In this document: one piece after another, positions 22,049 to 33,052 of the stretch
Layout of the letters: every line of letters starts with the position of its first letter
Position numbering within the stretch: the stretch's first letter is position 1
NCBI GenBank assembly: GCA_951799405.1
Contig: OX637362.1
Coordinates: forward strand, 7,642,703 to 7,706,702
Origin: Agapetus fuscipes
Lineage: Eukaryota > Arthropoda > Insecta > Trichoptera > Glossosomatidae
Direction of reading: 5' to 3'
Length of the DNA stretch: 64,000 bases
Notes under the pieces: generated by a model
Databases searched by the model: none
The model's input: the letters and a program-made list of their open reading frames with translations, nothing else
Told to the model about the DNA's origin: nothing
Position numbers and translations under genes: made by a program

Positions 22049-22449
22049 TCTACCAACAGGATAAATTACAGGGCATGGAGCAAATTTCCAATTTCTAATT
22101 CAAATTTCCATTAAAAAAATGTGTAACGTCGTGGTTGAGTTTAAACGTCTAGCTTTGTAAAACGTAAAACTTTAGGACCGGGCGCGGCCGTAGAAGTTTA
22201 CTCAGCCGTCACAAAGACAAGTACGCACCTGACCTGCCGGCCGTGTAACAGCCCTCAGAATGCGGTTGTCGTGGGGGTGACCACCCTACCTGCAAAACAA
22301 ATAGCCCCTACGTTGTGAAAGCAAACCTCATCGTGATAAATAAAAGATGGATGGATGCAGCAACGCAAGGGCTGGCCTTAAAACATTCGTACAAGTCACG
22401 GATTTTATTCTTTTTTGTATTTTATTTATTTCTTAAGTGCCTTAGCCTC

Positions 22450-22625
22450 AAATTGGTTCACTTTTCTTAATGTTAGAGTCGGCAAGAGTTGCATGGTTTA
22501 TGTTGATTTGAAATTTGGGTTCGTAATTTGTTTGTACACATGTAGCGCAAATTTACACGTGTCTGTATGTGAGCATGCTTTTAATAAAAACCTTCAATGT
22601 TAATATATCTTTGCAACTTTATAAA
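22450..22625 (+). repeat. DR260, 5'-truncated
   Basis: GTCGGCAAGAGTTGCATGGT, GTGAGCATGCTTTTAATAAA and AATATATCTTTGCAACTT. Confidence 0.6.
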
Positions 22626-23170
22626 TATACAATAATTAGTTTAAACAAGAAAACAAGATTTTAAATAGTTCGACATCGACATCTTAATCTCATTTTTGGA
22701 AAACAGTCTTTATTTGGCGCCCTTGATTCTATGGGATATAGGAAATCGCAAGGTCTAGCACTATTTTCTTTCAATAACTATTTACTCAACTTATGTAAGA
22801 AAGGAAGTTTTTTGTTTTTTTTTTACTTTCATTTTCTGCTTTTTTCTAAAAGCAGTTTAAAAAAGTGTAAGCGATCGGTGTGAACTTTTTAATAGGAATT
22901 TTCTTGGGTAGATGTGATTTTTGATGAGCGCACATTAGGTATTATAATATTGTGCTCAGTCACAAGTAGCTGGCTGGCTGTTAAATACAGTCGCCAACTT
23001 TCCGTTCATGAACTAAACAACAAGTTGTGTGCAGAGCCGCGCCGCCATACTATTCCGTGATAATAATTTCTTCTGTTGTTTTGCATTTCCTACTAACGTC
23101 TCACTCAGAACTGTCACAGTGTAAAGCCTGCTGTAGACGGGACGCAAAATGAACGTTCAATTTTGTTGGT
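22626..23170. other. No gene recognised
   Basis: AT-rich, becoming GC-richer towards 23.03 kb (GAGCCGCGCCGCCATACTAT) just before SINE-3. Confidence 0.4.
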
Positions 23171-23392
23171 GTTATGGCCGAGGGGTAGAGGCCTTTGTTT
23201 GACTAGCATATTTGGAACCGAAAAACGTTGGTTCGAATCTTGCGTCTAGCCCACTTGACCATAGCTTCGACCCTGGTTCTACAGATGCCATTGCATGCAC
23301 ACAAGCTTTTGCTTTCACATGAAGACAACTTGCCAGGCAAAATAGGTTGGTGGATGGCATTCTTTTTCACAAATCTATTTTTACGTAATTTA
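23171..23392 (+). repeat. SINE-3, full length
   Basis: Head GTTATGGCCGAGGGGTAGAG (A box of Ser/Leu-tRNA type, TGGCCGAG) and GTTGGTTCGAATCTTG (B box). The body has GACCCTGGTTCTACAGATGC and GCCAGGCAAAATAGGTTGGT, ending TCTTTTTCACAAATCTATTT. No ORF. Reference copy of the third SINE family. Confidence 0.75.
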
Positions 23393-24317
23393 ATTTTCTC
23401 GCTGTAGGTACTCTCGCTCTGGGTTTTAATGAGCGTTATTTTTCTGAGTGGTGATGAGACTTCCATCCCAGCCCTTTTACTATCAGTCTGTCGAAAGGGA
23501 AGATCTGGTTTTCGCTGTCTGACCATAAAAATTCCTAAAAAAATTGGCACAGTTTTGTGTACTTATAAATAAGTAAACTTACCTGTAAACGATTAATCTA
23601 AGCAAAATCTTTCTTTATTGTTGAATAATTTATATTTAATGGTAGACTTATTGAATTGTATGAAAACAGGTCACAAAAATGTGTTACAATATTTTGAAAT
23701 ATATATTTGCGATCCATTTTACAGCAAATCAATTGAGTTTTCCTTATCACATAAATGATTTGATAATTAAAAAAAAGTTCTCAATAGGTTACTCGTTTAT
23801 TTCAAAGTACAAAAACTTCCTCCAAAAATTATAGGAATTTTTATGGCCAGACAATGAAAATCACATTCTCCCTCTTGACAAATTGGTGATAACAGCGCTT
23901 CCTGGTAAAAACCTCTGAAAAAGTGGTGACCCCGACGTTCAAAGTTGCTAAACGTTCATTCACGAATGAACGTCGAGCGCCTCGTCTCATATCGTCTTTA
24001 CCTCCCACCATGTGTTCCCCACCCTCTGTTTACAAAGCGCGTTATGCTCTGGATTTATGTAAGTGCCGTGTTAGCGACTATCTGCCGCTCTGAATGAGAC
24101 CAGACAATGCCGCTACAATAGCGCAAAACTTAGCAAACTTTCATTTCGCAGTTCGCGCGCCAAACGCATAACAAGATTTTCACTTCGGCCCGAAAGCGCA
24201 TTCCCACTTTGATGGACGGTTCAACATTACCTCCATTTTATTATGTTGCAATTTAAACATATTCCGGTATGGGTTCATCAATATACATTGATATAGATGG
24301 CATAATTTTTATGGTTT
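23393..24317. other. No gene recognised; mildly CpG-rich at 23.93-24.2 kb
   Basis: Contains the palindrome at 23.95 kb and a stretch with several CG dinucleotides (GTCGAGCGCCTCGTC, GCAGTTCGCGCGCC). Together with 23.03 kb this could be a decayed or unrecognised promoter region split by SINE-3. Weak. Confidence 0.3.
23952..23973. repeat. Short near-perfect palindrome
   Basis: ACGTTCATTC and GAATGAACGT separated by AC. A related AATGAACGTTCAATT occurs at about 23147. Meaning unknown. Confidence 0.4.
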
Positions 24318-24512
24318 GGTGTAAGACTAACTTTCCATCCTGTATAAAATCGTTAACTTTGTTAGTCACCTATGTTTAATAGCAGGGCGACAAGAGTTGT
24401 ATAAATAATGTTCATTTAATGTTTCTTGTGTAAGTACACGTGAGGTACGTGTAATAATTAATATGATTCTTATTGTAAAAATATCCTTGCAACAAAGATT
24501 GTACATAATTGC
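24318..24512 (+). repeat. DR260, diverged
   Basis: AGCAGGGCGACAAGAGTTGT, AATAATGTTCATTTAATGTT and AAATATCCTTGCAACAAAGA, in the correct order but strongly diverged. Confidence 0.5.
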
Positions 24513-24588
24513 CGTCCTGTCAATAGCTCAGGTGGAAGAATGCTTTTACATGCTAGAGGGCCAAAGTTCTATTCTCACCAATGTAAAC
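24513..24588 (+). repeat. SINE-1 head fragment
   Basis: CCTGTCAATAGCTCAGGTGG, then AAGAATGCTTTTACATGCTA and AGTTCTATTCTCACC. This is a diverged SINE-1 tRNA-like head following a DR260 remnant. Confidence 0.5.
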
Positions 24589-25274
24589 CTTACCTCAAGA
24601 AAAGGCAGTAGTTATATTTGTATCTATAAAATAATACAGTTTTTGACTATTTAAACGAGAAATATAAACTTGTTTTTCGAGCGTTGCCAAACCGTTCATG
24701 GCATTTGAAGTAAACGTTAACCAAGTATAAAACACAACGCGTAAGCTCATCAACCACCGCATTATCGTAAACATGTATAAACATGTAAACAGAGAAACAC
24801 ACTCTCACTAGAGGCGCTGTTTTAGTTAGCATACATCCTCATGGTTGCGTTTAAACATAAGTGTTGTACAGATGTTGTTGTTGGTTAGGTATTGCCACCT
24901 TCACAGCACACGCTATTCTGGTAATTAGATGAGCACCAGAACCCACTTCTGGATTGATTCTGGCGCGTTTCCTTTGACAACTTGAAGCAACAATATTCCT
25001 TATCGATGCCCCGCCATTATGCAGGCAGCTCGCGCGACTATCATCCGATTATTCACATCTGGCAAGCTCCTGCAAGACAATAACTTCATCAACACTTCTC
25101 TCTTCTAGTGCGCACATCAATTCCTCAACTTCGTGATCGGTTAACGTATCATCCTGTTCACTCATTACGCTTGGAGAGAACTTAAAGCAAGGTGTCTGGA
25201 CGAGTCATAAAAAATGTAATAATACACACAACGTCATAAAAAAACTAAATTGTAAATACTTTTATATTATTTTT

Positions 25275-25484
25275 TATGTATGTTTGTGAAGAGGAATGCA
25301 ATTCACCAACCCATTTTGCCTGGCCTGTTGTCTTCTTGCAAAAACAGAAGCTTGTGTGCAATGGCATCTGTTGAACCAGGGTTGAAGTTATGGTCAAGTA
25401 GGCCAGACGTGATTCGAACCAACGTTATTCTGTTCCAAATACGCTAGTTGAATATGCGCCTATCCCCTCGGCCATGACACTGAC
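25275..25484 (-). repeat. SINE-3, full length
   Basis: Minus-strand copy: CTCGGCCATGACACTGAC is the reverse of the Ser/Leu-like head; GTGATTCGAACCAACGTTAT holds the B box; CATCTGTTGAACCAGGGTTG and ACCAACCCATTTTGCCTGGC are body. Confidence 0.75.
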
Positions 25485-25487
25485 GAT

Positions 25488-25545
25488 ATAGAGCAACATT
25501 TTGCCGCGTTGTCCCCAAAGAGGTCTGATACTACAAGTGGATCAT
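25488..25545 (-). repeat. SINE-1 3' fragment
   Basis: TTTTGCCGCGTTGTCCCCAA followed by AGAGGTC is the minus-strand SINE-1 3' region, adjoining the SINE-3 copy at 25.28-25.48 kb. Confidence 0.45.
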
Positions 25546-26079
25546 TTTTACATCCAGTTACAATATATGTCCACCATCGCTGCGTTGTGCGTGTACAATT
25601 TTCAAAATTAAAGCACTTGTAAATACCTCCCCTATCTTCTTATGAAAGCATCTCTTCGCTTGGCTTCTGACCCCCTACGTTGCTTTTTGATAAGGGAAAT
25701 CTGAGAACCTTGGAAAGGCAGCTGCCTTACAACCAGCTGACCGAGGAGCATTACCACGACGAGGAACCAGCAAGTTCGTCGGTAGAACGTAGGCAAAATA
25801 TCCACAAGTCGATTATCCGGATGTCGAGTGATCATTCGGATTTTAAATCCAATCACTTAAGTCCAAGCGGTTAACGACGCGCCATTTACATTTCAATTTG
25901 TTTCCCTCTCTCTCTCTCTAGGCAGCAGCTCAGTTGGTAGCCCTCACGACTGTGACAGTCAATTGGGAAATCCACCCCTGCATTGTAGGAAACAAATCAC
26001 ACAGTATTATGGTCAAAAGAACTACTTTCATGAGCTTAAAATGCAAAATACTGAGGTCCCGATGTAGTCGTAAATTTAC

Positions 26080-26476
26080 ATGGAACGAAGCAAAAAGACT
26101 AAGATACACGCATAGTGCACTCTCTCTTGCAGCGTTGTCTCCAAAGGGATCGTGGATCATTTAGCGAATGGAACCTATTTTATTTTCACCCGTTAGGAAG
26201 CCGGCCTTACCGCTTCACTTGAAGTGCTCCCGAGGGGGCTGGTTCTCGTTTCTCAAAACTGTGATGACACATTTTTCATCAAGATCATCTTCATTATCAT
26301 ACTTCCCGCTGAAGAAGTCCATCGTAGACATGAGCAAAACGTCCGGAAGCTCCAGCTCCCATAGACCACGGCAACAAATTCCGGAAAACATCACTCCAGC
26401 AATTTCGGTTGGGATCGAACTTTAGCACTATGAATGGAATGCAAGCGCTTTAACAACTGAACTGCCGACTGGACTG
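26080..26476 (-). repeat. SINE-1, split copy with a middle insertion
   Basis: The minus-strand 3' half (GCAGCGTTGTCTCCAAAGGG ... CCCGAGGGGGCTGGTTCTCG) lies at 26080-26258. The tRNA-like head (GGTTGGGATCGAAC ... TGGAATGCAAGCGCT) lies at 26405-26476. Between them sits a different repeat (26298-26404) also found at 4.16 kb, so the SINE may have been interrupted. Confidence 0.6.
26298..26404 (+). repeat. Unclassified dispersed repeat (second copy)
   Basis: CTGAAGAAGTCCATCGTAGA, AAACGTCCGGAAGCTCCAGC, GACCACGGCAACAAATTCCG. Inserted between the two parts of a SINE-1. Confidence 0.6.
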
Positions 26477-26624
26477 TACGGGAAATAAATCACAATATAT
26501 TATGAGTTCTTCAGTTAGAGTTTGAGCCTACAAATCTCATGACATTTCTTATAGAAGGATAGAAACATTAGAAACAGTTGTGCAGTAACTTTATCCAAAG
26601 ACGTTGTATTTTTTCATCTCACAT

Positions 26625-26760
26625 CTATAATCTATAATCTAAGTTGCAAGGATATACTCATTCAAAGCTCTCAGATGTATGCCCACAAACAAACACGTGT
26701 AGTTCGCGCTTACAAATGCTGATTGTGTACTTACAAATAAAATACACAATCAGCATTTGT
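26625..26760 (-). repeat. DR260 3' half ending in a perfect foldback
   Basis: CTATAATCTATAATCTAAGT, GTAGTTCGCGCTTACAAATG, then turns back on itself: 26712-26729 and 26743-26760 are perfect 18-bp reverse complements around a 13-bp loop. Confidence 0.75.
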
Positions 26761-27204
26761 TTATAGGATTAAAAAATATTTTCAAAATGTTGTCCATTTT
26801 GCCTCCCCTTTGCCCAGTAATTTCCAAAGGGAACCGCGCTATTAGGGCCCTGCGCCTCTGTGACGTACCTACACCTATATGTGCGCGCTTGCATATGTCT
26901 GCAGTCTATCGCAAGCCCAGCTCCCCAGAGGTGGAAATAAAATCCTTATCAAATCCAATCTGGCTAAAGCTTCCTATTTTATTAGCATAGTTAGACGAGA
27001 CCAGCACGGGCGGCTGCTAAACCAAGGCATCAACAAATTCACTTATTTATTTTAAATTGCGTGCACTTACGATTTTATATGAATCATCAAAAGGTAAAGA
27101 AGAGCTTGTATGAAATGGGTCACAATCACAATGAAAATAGATAAGTATTCAAGGTTGGAAACAATGGCGGATGATCTGCAATGTCGGCGGCTAAGGGCTT
27201 AATC

Positions 27205-27335
27205 TTTAATGTATACTTTAAGTTGCAAAGATATATTACATTTAAGAGTCGTATTAAATGTATTCTCATAAGCAGATAAGTACATATGATTTCGCGCTTA
27301 CTTAAACCAAACTTAAAAGGTAATGCTTTTAAATT
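27205..27335 (-). repeat. DR260 3' half
   Basis: CTTTAAGTTGCAAAGATATA, TAAATGTATTCTCATAAGCA and TTTCGCGCTTACTTAAACCA. Confidence 0.55.
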
Positions 27336-27426
27336 AAAGTTTTCGTATTAATTGTTAGCGGTAATATTGCACTTTATACATTTTTTATACGTAGTTTTTA
27401 TTGCATATTATTATTTTTTACCTTTA

Positions 27427-27660
27427 ACTTACAGGTACATAGGACCCTTATATGGAGAAATTTGGTTAATTTTTGCCAAAGTCACCTCTCTTTCAAAGAA
27501 CGTCATCAAAAGTTGCAAGGTCTATGTACATTTTAGATTTGGATTTTTATCTTGAAAGTACACATGCAGCGTGTGTAATTCCGAGCTTTCACGTTTCTGC
27601 TTGAGAGCATGCATTTAATATGAATCATAAATGCAATTATTTCTTTGCAGCCTAGAATAA
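27427..27660 (+). repeat. DR260, diverged
   Basis: GCCAAAGTCACCTCTCTTTC, CATGCAGCGTGTGTAATTCC, GAGAGCATGCATTTAATATG and TCTTTGCAGCCTAGAAT. Confidence 0.6.
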
Positions 27661-27984
27661 AAAATATTAATTAAAAACTTTAAGAATCTCTGGTAGCTGG
27701 CAGGCAATGTAAATTGAGGTGTCTGGATAAATACAGGGCTGCGATCAGCGCGAGTGCCTCTCTGCACATGCTATAGCGCTCCCAGCAAATGAACTATTGT
27801 TTTGGCAGCCCTGGATTTCTCGTGGGCGTTTATTTTATAACCCCGCCCCGGAAAAAAACAAGAAAGGACCTTCAATATGGGCGACAGATTGCTAGTGCAA
27901 AAATAAATAAAACCTTGATTAGAATTTCCGGCCATATTTGTTTAAAATCTAAGTTGCAAAGGACTATAACTAAGCGTTGATAGT

Positions 27985-28222
27985 ATATCGCCACTTTAAA
28001 GGTTAAACTGAATAAATGCTGATTGACTGCTTTGAGAAATCATGGATCAAACTCATAGATAGTAAAATAAATATAAGACAGTGCTCATGTAAAACTTCTA
28101 AACTACAGGATTTTCACACTTTATTAGGGTTTTCTCTCGTAGAAAATAGGACATAAGGTGCATTTATCTAAGAAACCCATGTGAACTTCATACGTCACTT
28201 ATTCAGTTTAACCTTTAAGGTA
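27985..28222. mobile_element. MITE-c copy, opposite orientation
   Basis: TIRs ACTTTAAAGGTTAAACTGAA and TTCAGTTTAACCTTTAAGGT. The interior reads in reverse relative to the other copies (GTTTTCTCTCGTAGAAAATA). Confidence 0.75.
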
Positions 28223-28235
28223 TGTCGATGCATTC

Positions 28236-28352
28236 CGGTCGATAGTTCAATAGGTAGAATGTTTGCGTTTCATGAATAGGGCTGGGGTATGATCCACACC
28301 TAGGTTATCTGAAATCATTTCCCGATTTAGCGTTTATTTCTAGATGAAAATA
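28236..28352 (+). repeat. SINE-1 head and part of body
   Basis: TTCCGGTCGATAGTTCAATA head, a degraded B box, then TCTGAAATCATTTCCCGATT and GTTTATTTC. Directly follows the MITE-c copy. Confidence 0.65.
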
Positions 28353-28619
28353 CCAGAATGTTGATTTTTTGTTTTAGTAAAAAATCCCTCAGATATGTGA
28401 CGTCACTCAGTAAATAAATAAAATATTCCCGATAATCAGGGAATTTTTCTAGTTCACAGCTTTATGAAACGTGTGCTGTTGACCGTCTTGCTAAATTTAG
28501 TAGTAAAATACCTACATAATTTGTATTGAAGCTATGACACTCTGTCGTGTCTGTAACCCGGACTAGTGACATCAGATTTTATGCCTAATTTAGCATTACT
28601 GTACTGAACTACAAATTGT

Positions 28620-28745
28620 AAGTTACGAATCCATTGGTCACGCCTAGAGCTCGAATGTCCCTTTCCACAACATAGCTCCATCGATCACAGCTTTGGCCTT
28701 CCGCCGCTTCTTTCCTTTTGGCGCGACCTGGTTCCTGGTTTCTGG
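28620..28745 (-). pseudogene. C-terminal fragment of another LINE family
   Basis: The minus strand reads ETRNQEPGRAKRKEAAEGQS followed by DRWSYVVERDIRALGV. The W..VVERD..ALG pattern matches the last part of RTE/CR1-type polyproteins (GRP..W...V..D...LG). A related block is at 59.09-59.23 kb. No RT motif remains. Moderately sure it is LINE-derived, unsure of the clade. Confidence 0.55.
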
Positions 28746-28758
28746 TTTCTACTATCCG

Positions 28759-29450
28759 GTAGTTGAAATTGTCGATAAATTTAGATACTTGGGAAGTATT
28801 TTTGAAAAGAATGGGAATATGACAAGGGAACTTGAGAATAGGGTGTGTAAGGTAAAGCAAGTATCGGTGCAATAGGAAGAATAGCAAAGAACCAGCGGTT
28901 GACGATGGATCTAAGAATGGCGGTACACAATGGCATATTGTTACCGACTTTGATGTATAGAAGCGAAGCATGAACAGTGAATGATAGCGAAATGAGTAAA
29001 GTATGTACGGTGGAAATGAAGTATTTTGAGAAGCATGACAGGAAAAACTCTGAAAGATAGAGGTAGGAATGAATAGGTTAAGAAAGAATGTTATTTGAAA
29101 AAGGATGTAAAAGCTAAGGTAAAAAAGAATGTGATGAGATGGTTTGGGCATGTGGAAAGAATGAATGATGGTAGACTGATAAAGTATATATATAGAGGAA
29201 GTCTGAAAGGAAAAACAGGTAAGGGACGACCGAGAAAAGTATGAAGTGATCAGATTGAGGAGATTGTGAAAAAATGGTATATACAAAGCGAGCAAAAAAA
29301 AAGAAAATTCATGAAAAAGGTGATGGATTTGAAGGAATTGAAAGAAGTTTGTAAGGATAGGAAAAAATGGAGGCAGCTCTGCAGAGTCTCTGGTGATTCC
29401 TAGCGGAATGGTGACAGAGTTACAGGTAGCGTATATCCGGTTGCAAAGTA
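28759..29450 (+). pseudogene. Decayed RTE-like LINE fragment
   Basis: Plus-strand homologue of the 30.0-31.1 kb element. It opens with VEIVDKFRYLGSIFEKNG (28759 onward), then shifts frame after about 28870. Recognisable blocks follow: RIAKNQRLTMDLRMAVHNG, MRWFGHVERMNDGR, GKGRPRKV, and the KKWRQLCRVSG end near 29390, finishing with GACAGAGTTACAG. It contains several frameshifts and stops, including TGA in place of Trp after GRPRKV. It lies tail to tail with the minus-strand copy, about 500 bp away. The long open frame on the opposite strand here is an antisense artefact. Confidence 0.85.
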
Positions 29451-29959
29451 TATTATGGAACCGCCGGATCGTGTGAAATCTACCATATATTTCCATACAC
29501 TACGCGACTTTTGATTCGGCTCCAGACTGGACAGTGGACAGTGTGAAGAGGGACTTCTTCTGCCATAAAACACTTCAGCACAGAAAAATTGCTGAAGATT
29601 CAATGTAACATGAAAAGCATGGAGAAGCTTTCAATGAAGTTTAATTACCCAGCAAATGAAAAGATTCAGTAAGAATGCGTCCTAATGAAAGAGCTCCGTG
29701 TAAAAGTTCAATAGAACAAAATACGACTGAAGAAGAAAATGTAATTTTTCCTTACGAGTGGCTGGAAAAACCTTTCAGAGGGAAACCTGTGTAATTTTTG
29801 GAGCTTAATACCAGGTGTCTTCACAAAGCTCAAAGACAGGTCCTCTTAATTTCATTGATCGTTAGACCTTATGAAGATGTATATTACCTACTGAACGTAA
29901 TCAATAAATAGTTTTGTATACATTTTTTTATCTACTACACTATTTCTTATTTTCTTTCT

Positions 29960-30006
29960 TACGGCTCTCTACTGTAACTGTAACTGTAACTTTGTCGCCA
30001 TTCCGC
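29960..30006 (-). repeat. 3' end and GTTACA-repeat tail of the RTE copy
   Basis: Directly after the stop codon the minus strand reads a short 3' region ending in about three GTTACA units, visible on the plus strand as ACTGTAACTGTAACTGTAAC. A short microsatellite tail instead of poly(A) is usual for RTE-type LINEs. Shortened versions of the same terminus occur at 1.0, 14.5, 29.4, 31.7 and 57.6 kb, which ties those fragments to this family. Confidence 0.75.
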
Positions 30007-31147
30007 TAGGGGTGGCCAGAGCCTCTGCAGAGTTGCCTCCATTTTTTCCTATCCTTACATACCTCCTTCAATTCATTCATATCCATCACCTTTTTCATGC
30101 ATTTTCTTCTTTAACGCTCACTTTGTATATCCCATTCTTTCACAATCTCCTCAATCTGATCACTCCATACTTTTCTCGGTCGTCCCTTCCCTCTTTTTCC
30201 TTTCACACTTTCTTTGTATACATACTTTGTCAGTCTATCATCATTCATTCTTTCCACATGTCCAAACCATCTCATCACATTCTTTTGTACCTTAACTTTC
30301 ACATCCTCTTTCAAATTACATTCTTTTTTTACCCATTCATTCCTAACTCTATCCCTCAGAGTTTTTCCTGTCATGCTTCTCAAATGCTTCATTTCCACCG
30401 TACATACTTTACTCATTTCGCTATCGTTCACTGTCCATGCTTCACTTCCATACAACAAAGTCGGTAACAATATGCCATTGTGTACCGCCATTCTCAGATC
30501 CATCGTCAATCGCTTGTTCTTTGCTATTCTTCCTATTGCACCGACCACTTGTTTTCCCTTGCACACCCTATTCTCAAGTTCTCTTGTCATCTTTCCATTC
30601 TTCTCAAACATACTTCCCAAGTATCTAAATTCATCCACAATTTCAACTTTCGTACCATTCAACAAAAACGTGCATTCTTCATTTTCATCCGTTCTGTCAA
30701 AAATCAGTACTTTCGTCTTACTTGCATTAATTTTCAACTTGTTCACACACAGAGCATGGTTCAGACTAGAGAGCATTGCCTGAAGCTCTGCTGCTGAATC
30801 AGCAATTAGTACTGCATCATCAGCATAAAGCAGAACTCCGACTTTTCTCTCTCCAATCTGTATGCCATGCCCTTCCAGATTCGCTTGTTTAACACAATGA
30901 TCCATAATTATATTGAATAACCACGGGCTCATTATGCAACCCTGTCTCACACCCTTGTACACATTAAAATACTCGCTGTATTCTCCATCCACCCTGACAC
31001 ACGCCCTGCTATTTAGATAGATGGCGCGTATCGCGTTCAGAAGTGCTTTATTCACACCATACCTCTCAAGCACACACCACATCATACTTCTATCCACCGA
31101 ATCGAAGGCTTTCTCAAGATCTACGAAAGCCGCGTAGTCTCTAGTTT
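30007..31147 (-). pseudogene. RTE-like non-LTR retrotransposon, 5'-truncated reverse transcriptase
   Basis: Minus-strand remnant of a LINE reverse transcriptase, the enzyme that copies element RNA into the genome by target-primed reverse transcription. Reading begins inside the RT domain just upstream of FVDLEKAFDSVDR (motif A, catalytic Asp; about 31098-31135). It continues through RQGCIMSPWLFNIIMD (motif B), LLYADDAVL (motif C, catalytic YADD), the thumb region with FRYLGSMFEKNGK, and a C-terminal GHVERMNDDR...GKGRPRKVWSDQ segment. The endonuclease and the N-terminal half of RT are absent. An in-frame TAA at 30111-30113 interrupts the frame, but the same frame stays open past it (KKVMDMNELKEVCKDRKKWR) to a TAG at 30007-30009. 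The related copy at 57.4 kb reads a Lys codon where this copy has TAA, so a single substitution is the simplest explanation. Assignment to the RTE group is from recalled family motifs; RT identity is certain. Confidence 0.9.
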
Positions 31148-31179
31148 TTTTTAAATAATCCTACGCAAGAGATTGTCCA

Positions 31180-31325
31180 GATTTCAGGGTCACTTTAACT
31201 AGAGTGGTTGGCGTAAGGCTGGCTCCGTCCTCTATATAAATAAATAGGTCCCAATTGCCACATGCGATCCCCTCAGGGACAATAAGACAAAAAGTTACAC
31301 AATATGTGTAGCTTGGTTGGTTGGC
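31180..31325 (+). repeat. SINE-1 3' half
   Basis: GTGGTTGGCGTAAGGCTGGC, AAATAAATAGGTCCCAATTG, CCACATGCGATCCCCTCAGG and AATATGTGTAGCTTGGTTG are the plus-strand SINE-1 3' half. It lies about 30 bp beyond the 5' break of the RTE copy. Confidence 0.75.
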
Positions 31326-31479
31326 TGGTTGTGGAGTTTTATGACACTAGTTGAGTACCGCAAAGGTAGGGGTGTAAGTGAACTAGCGGTTGAAGTCCTG
31401 ATCCTTTGTAGCAGGAATGTTAGCTGCATAGCTTAACGTTGTGTGTTGCGATTCCATTGTTTAAGTTATGTTTGACAAG

Positions 31480-31612
31480 TAAGTACCTTGATTTACTGAC
31501 AAATATAATATGGTCGACTACCATTCTGAGAAAAATGGTTTAATTTCCTAATATTACCTTTGTTTCAGAAAAGTACGGCAAAAGTTGTATTGATTGAGTT
31601 GGGTTTTTATTT
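31480..31612 (+). repeat. DR260 5' half
   Basis: ATTACCTTTGTTTCAGAAAA, GTACGGCAAAAGTTGTATTG and GAGTTGGGTTTTTATTT; it ends at a perfect palindrome (31616-31651). Confidence 0.5.
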
Positions 31613-31615
31613 ATG

Positions 31616-31651
31616 CATTTTGTACACAAAAATGATTTTGTGTACAAAATG
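31616..31651. repeat. Perfect 16-bp palindrome
   Basis: CATTTTGTACACAAAA (31616-31631), a 4-base loop, and TTTTGTGTACAAAATG (31636-31651). It marks the break point of a DR260 fragment. Confidence 0.7.
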
Positions 31652-31689
31652 ACAGTGATGCGTAACGATATGTAAGAGTGGTCTCAAAT

Positions 31690-31732
31690 CTGTTATAACT
31701 CTGGCCACCCTTAGTGAGAGAATTATAGTTAC
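31690..31732 (+). repeat. RTE 3' terminus fragment
   Basis: CTCTGGCCACCCTTAGTGAG followed by AATTATAGTTACAGTTAG, matching the LINE 3' terminus and tail of the 14.5 and 30 kb copies. Confidence 0.45.
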
Positions 31733-32356
31733 AGTTAGCCAAAAATAAAAATCACTAAACAAAGAAAACCAAAGTAATTTTGAAAGTTAATTGAAAACTG
31801 CTTTATAATATTCCAATAACCAGACCGTGTCTCGGCACTTTAGGAGCACACCATGTATGGTTTTATAGCATTTTAGAACAAGCGATGTAAACAAACTGGA
31901 TTTCGTCCTTCAATACACGCAATTTGCGGCAATTAGGGCTCCTCCGGCAAGCTCGTGCAGGCGCTTAATAAGGTTTCAGTTACATGAAATGGCCCTGAAA
32001 ATATCCTATACAAACTTATATGAACTGTACGCCACAGTAGAAAACCTTACGTTAAAACTGTACCATAGTGTTGACCAAAAATATATGGAAACTAGCTGTA
32101 CCCGGCGTGTTTCTCAACAAAAATTGGGAATATGGAATGAATAATTTCCATGCATAAAAGTAGCAACCTTAACGCAGCAACAGGGCAAACAAAAAATTGA
32201 AATTCAATTGGATGTTTTCTAAAAATATGGTCTAAAACGGTTGAGCGGCAAAGCTAGGCACAGGAAACATAGAGTGCGATTCTTCCATTTACATTTTGAA
32301 TTTAAAACTAAGGTGCTACCTAATATTTTCAATTTCACTTCTACCCAGCAAAACTG

Positions 32357-32588
32357 GTTAGGTTGGTATGCAGCTGAATATTCATGCTGTAAAAAATGGT
32401 TCACTTTGCCAATGTCACCCCTGTTTCAGGGAAGGTCGACAAGAGTTTCATAGTGTATGTTCATTTGAGATTTGGGTTTTATATTGTAACATGAGGCATG
32501 TCTAAGCGCGAACTTATACGAGTCTGCTTGTGAAAATGCATATAATGTGAATCCTTATGTTACATATCTTTGCAACTTAGATTAGATA
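32357..32588 (+). repeat. DR260, near full length
   Basis: GTTAGGTTGGTATGCAGCTG, CCCCTGTTTCAGGGAAGGTC and TTTGCAACTTAGATTAGATA. Confidence 0.75.
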
Positions 32589-33052
32589 AAACCATCTCTT
32601 ATGAGTTTGACCACAAATACTAAAGAGGAGTCTCTTGTAAACAGATATAAGATATATTTAGAGAGACTTAAGATCTACTAAGAAAGAAAGAAAAATTCTA
32701 GCTTAGATCCGGATACAGGCAAAGTGTTTAAAAATACAATAAAAGCCCTACGCTGTTTGTTCTGTCCTTCAGCAAAGTGAGGGAACAGGATCGCGTAACT
32801 TTAGGAGTCCGTGTGTGAGTAGAGGATGTGAGTGAGAGAGTCGCATAAGTTTTAAAGGCAATAAGAGTCACTGGCGCTGCTTCTACTCTCCGCCCTCTAT
32901 TGGACGTCTAGTGAACTGCATAGTGATAAGGCTGTACTGAAAGTTCCTGGATTTACAAGACAACAAATCATGTTTACATAAAATATCTTTTTTTTTCAAT
33001 AAAAGCAGTAATAGTGATAAATAATCAATAGTAAAAATTATTACACATGTTA

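Noticed and set aside
28609..29496. 295-codon minus-strand open frame
   Set aside because: It is antisense to the decayed plus-strand RTE fragment; its Phe/Ser/His-rich composition comes from A-rich LINE coding sequence read backwards. Only the last about 40 residues resemble a LINE end.
30012..30797. Plus-strand open frames of 63 to 189 codons
   Set aside because: Antisense of the minus-strand RTE reverse transcriptase.
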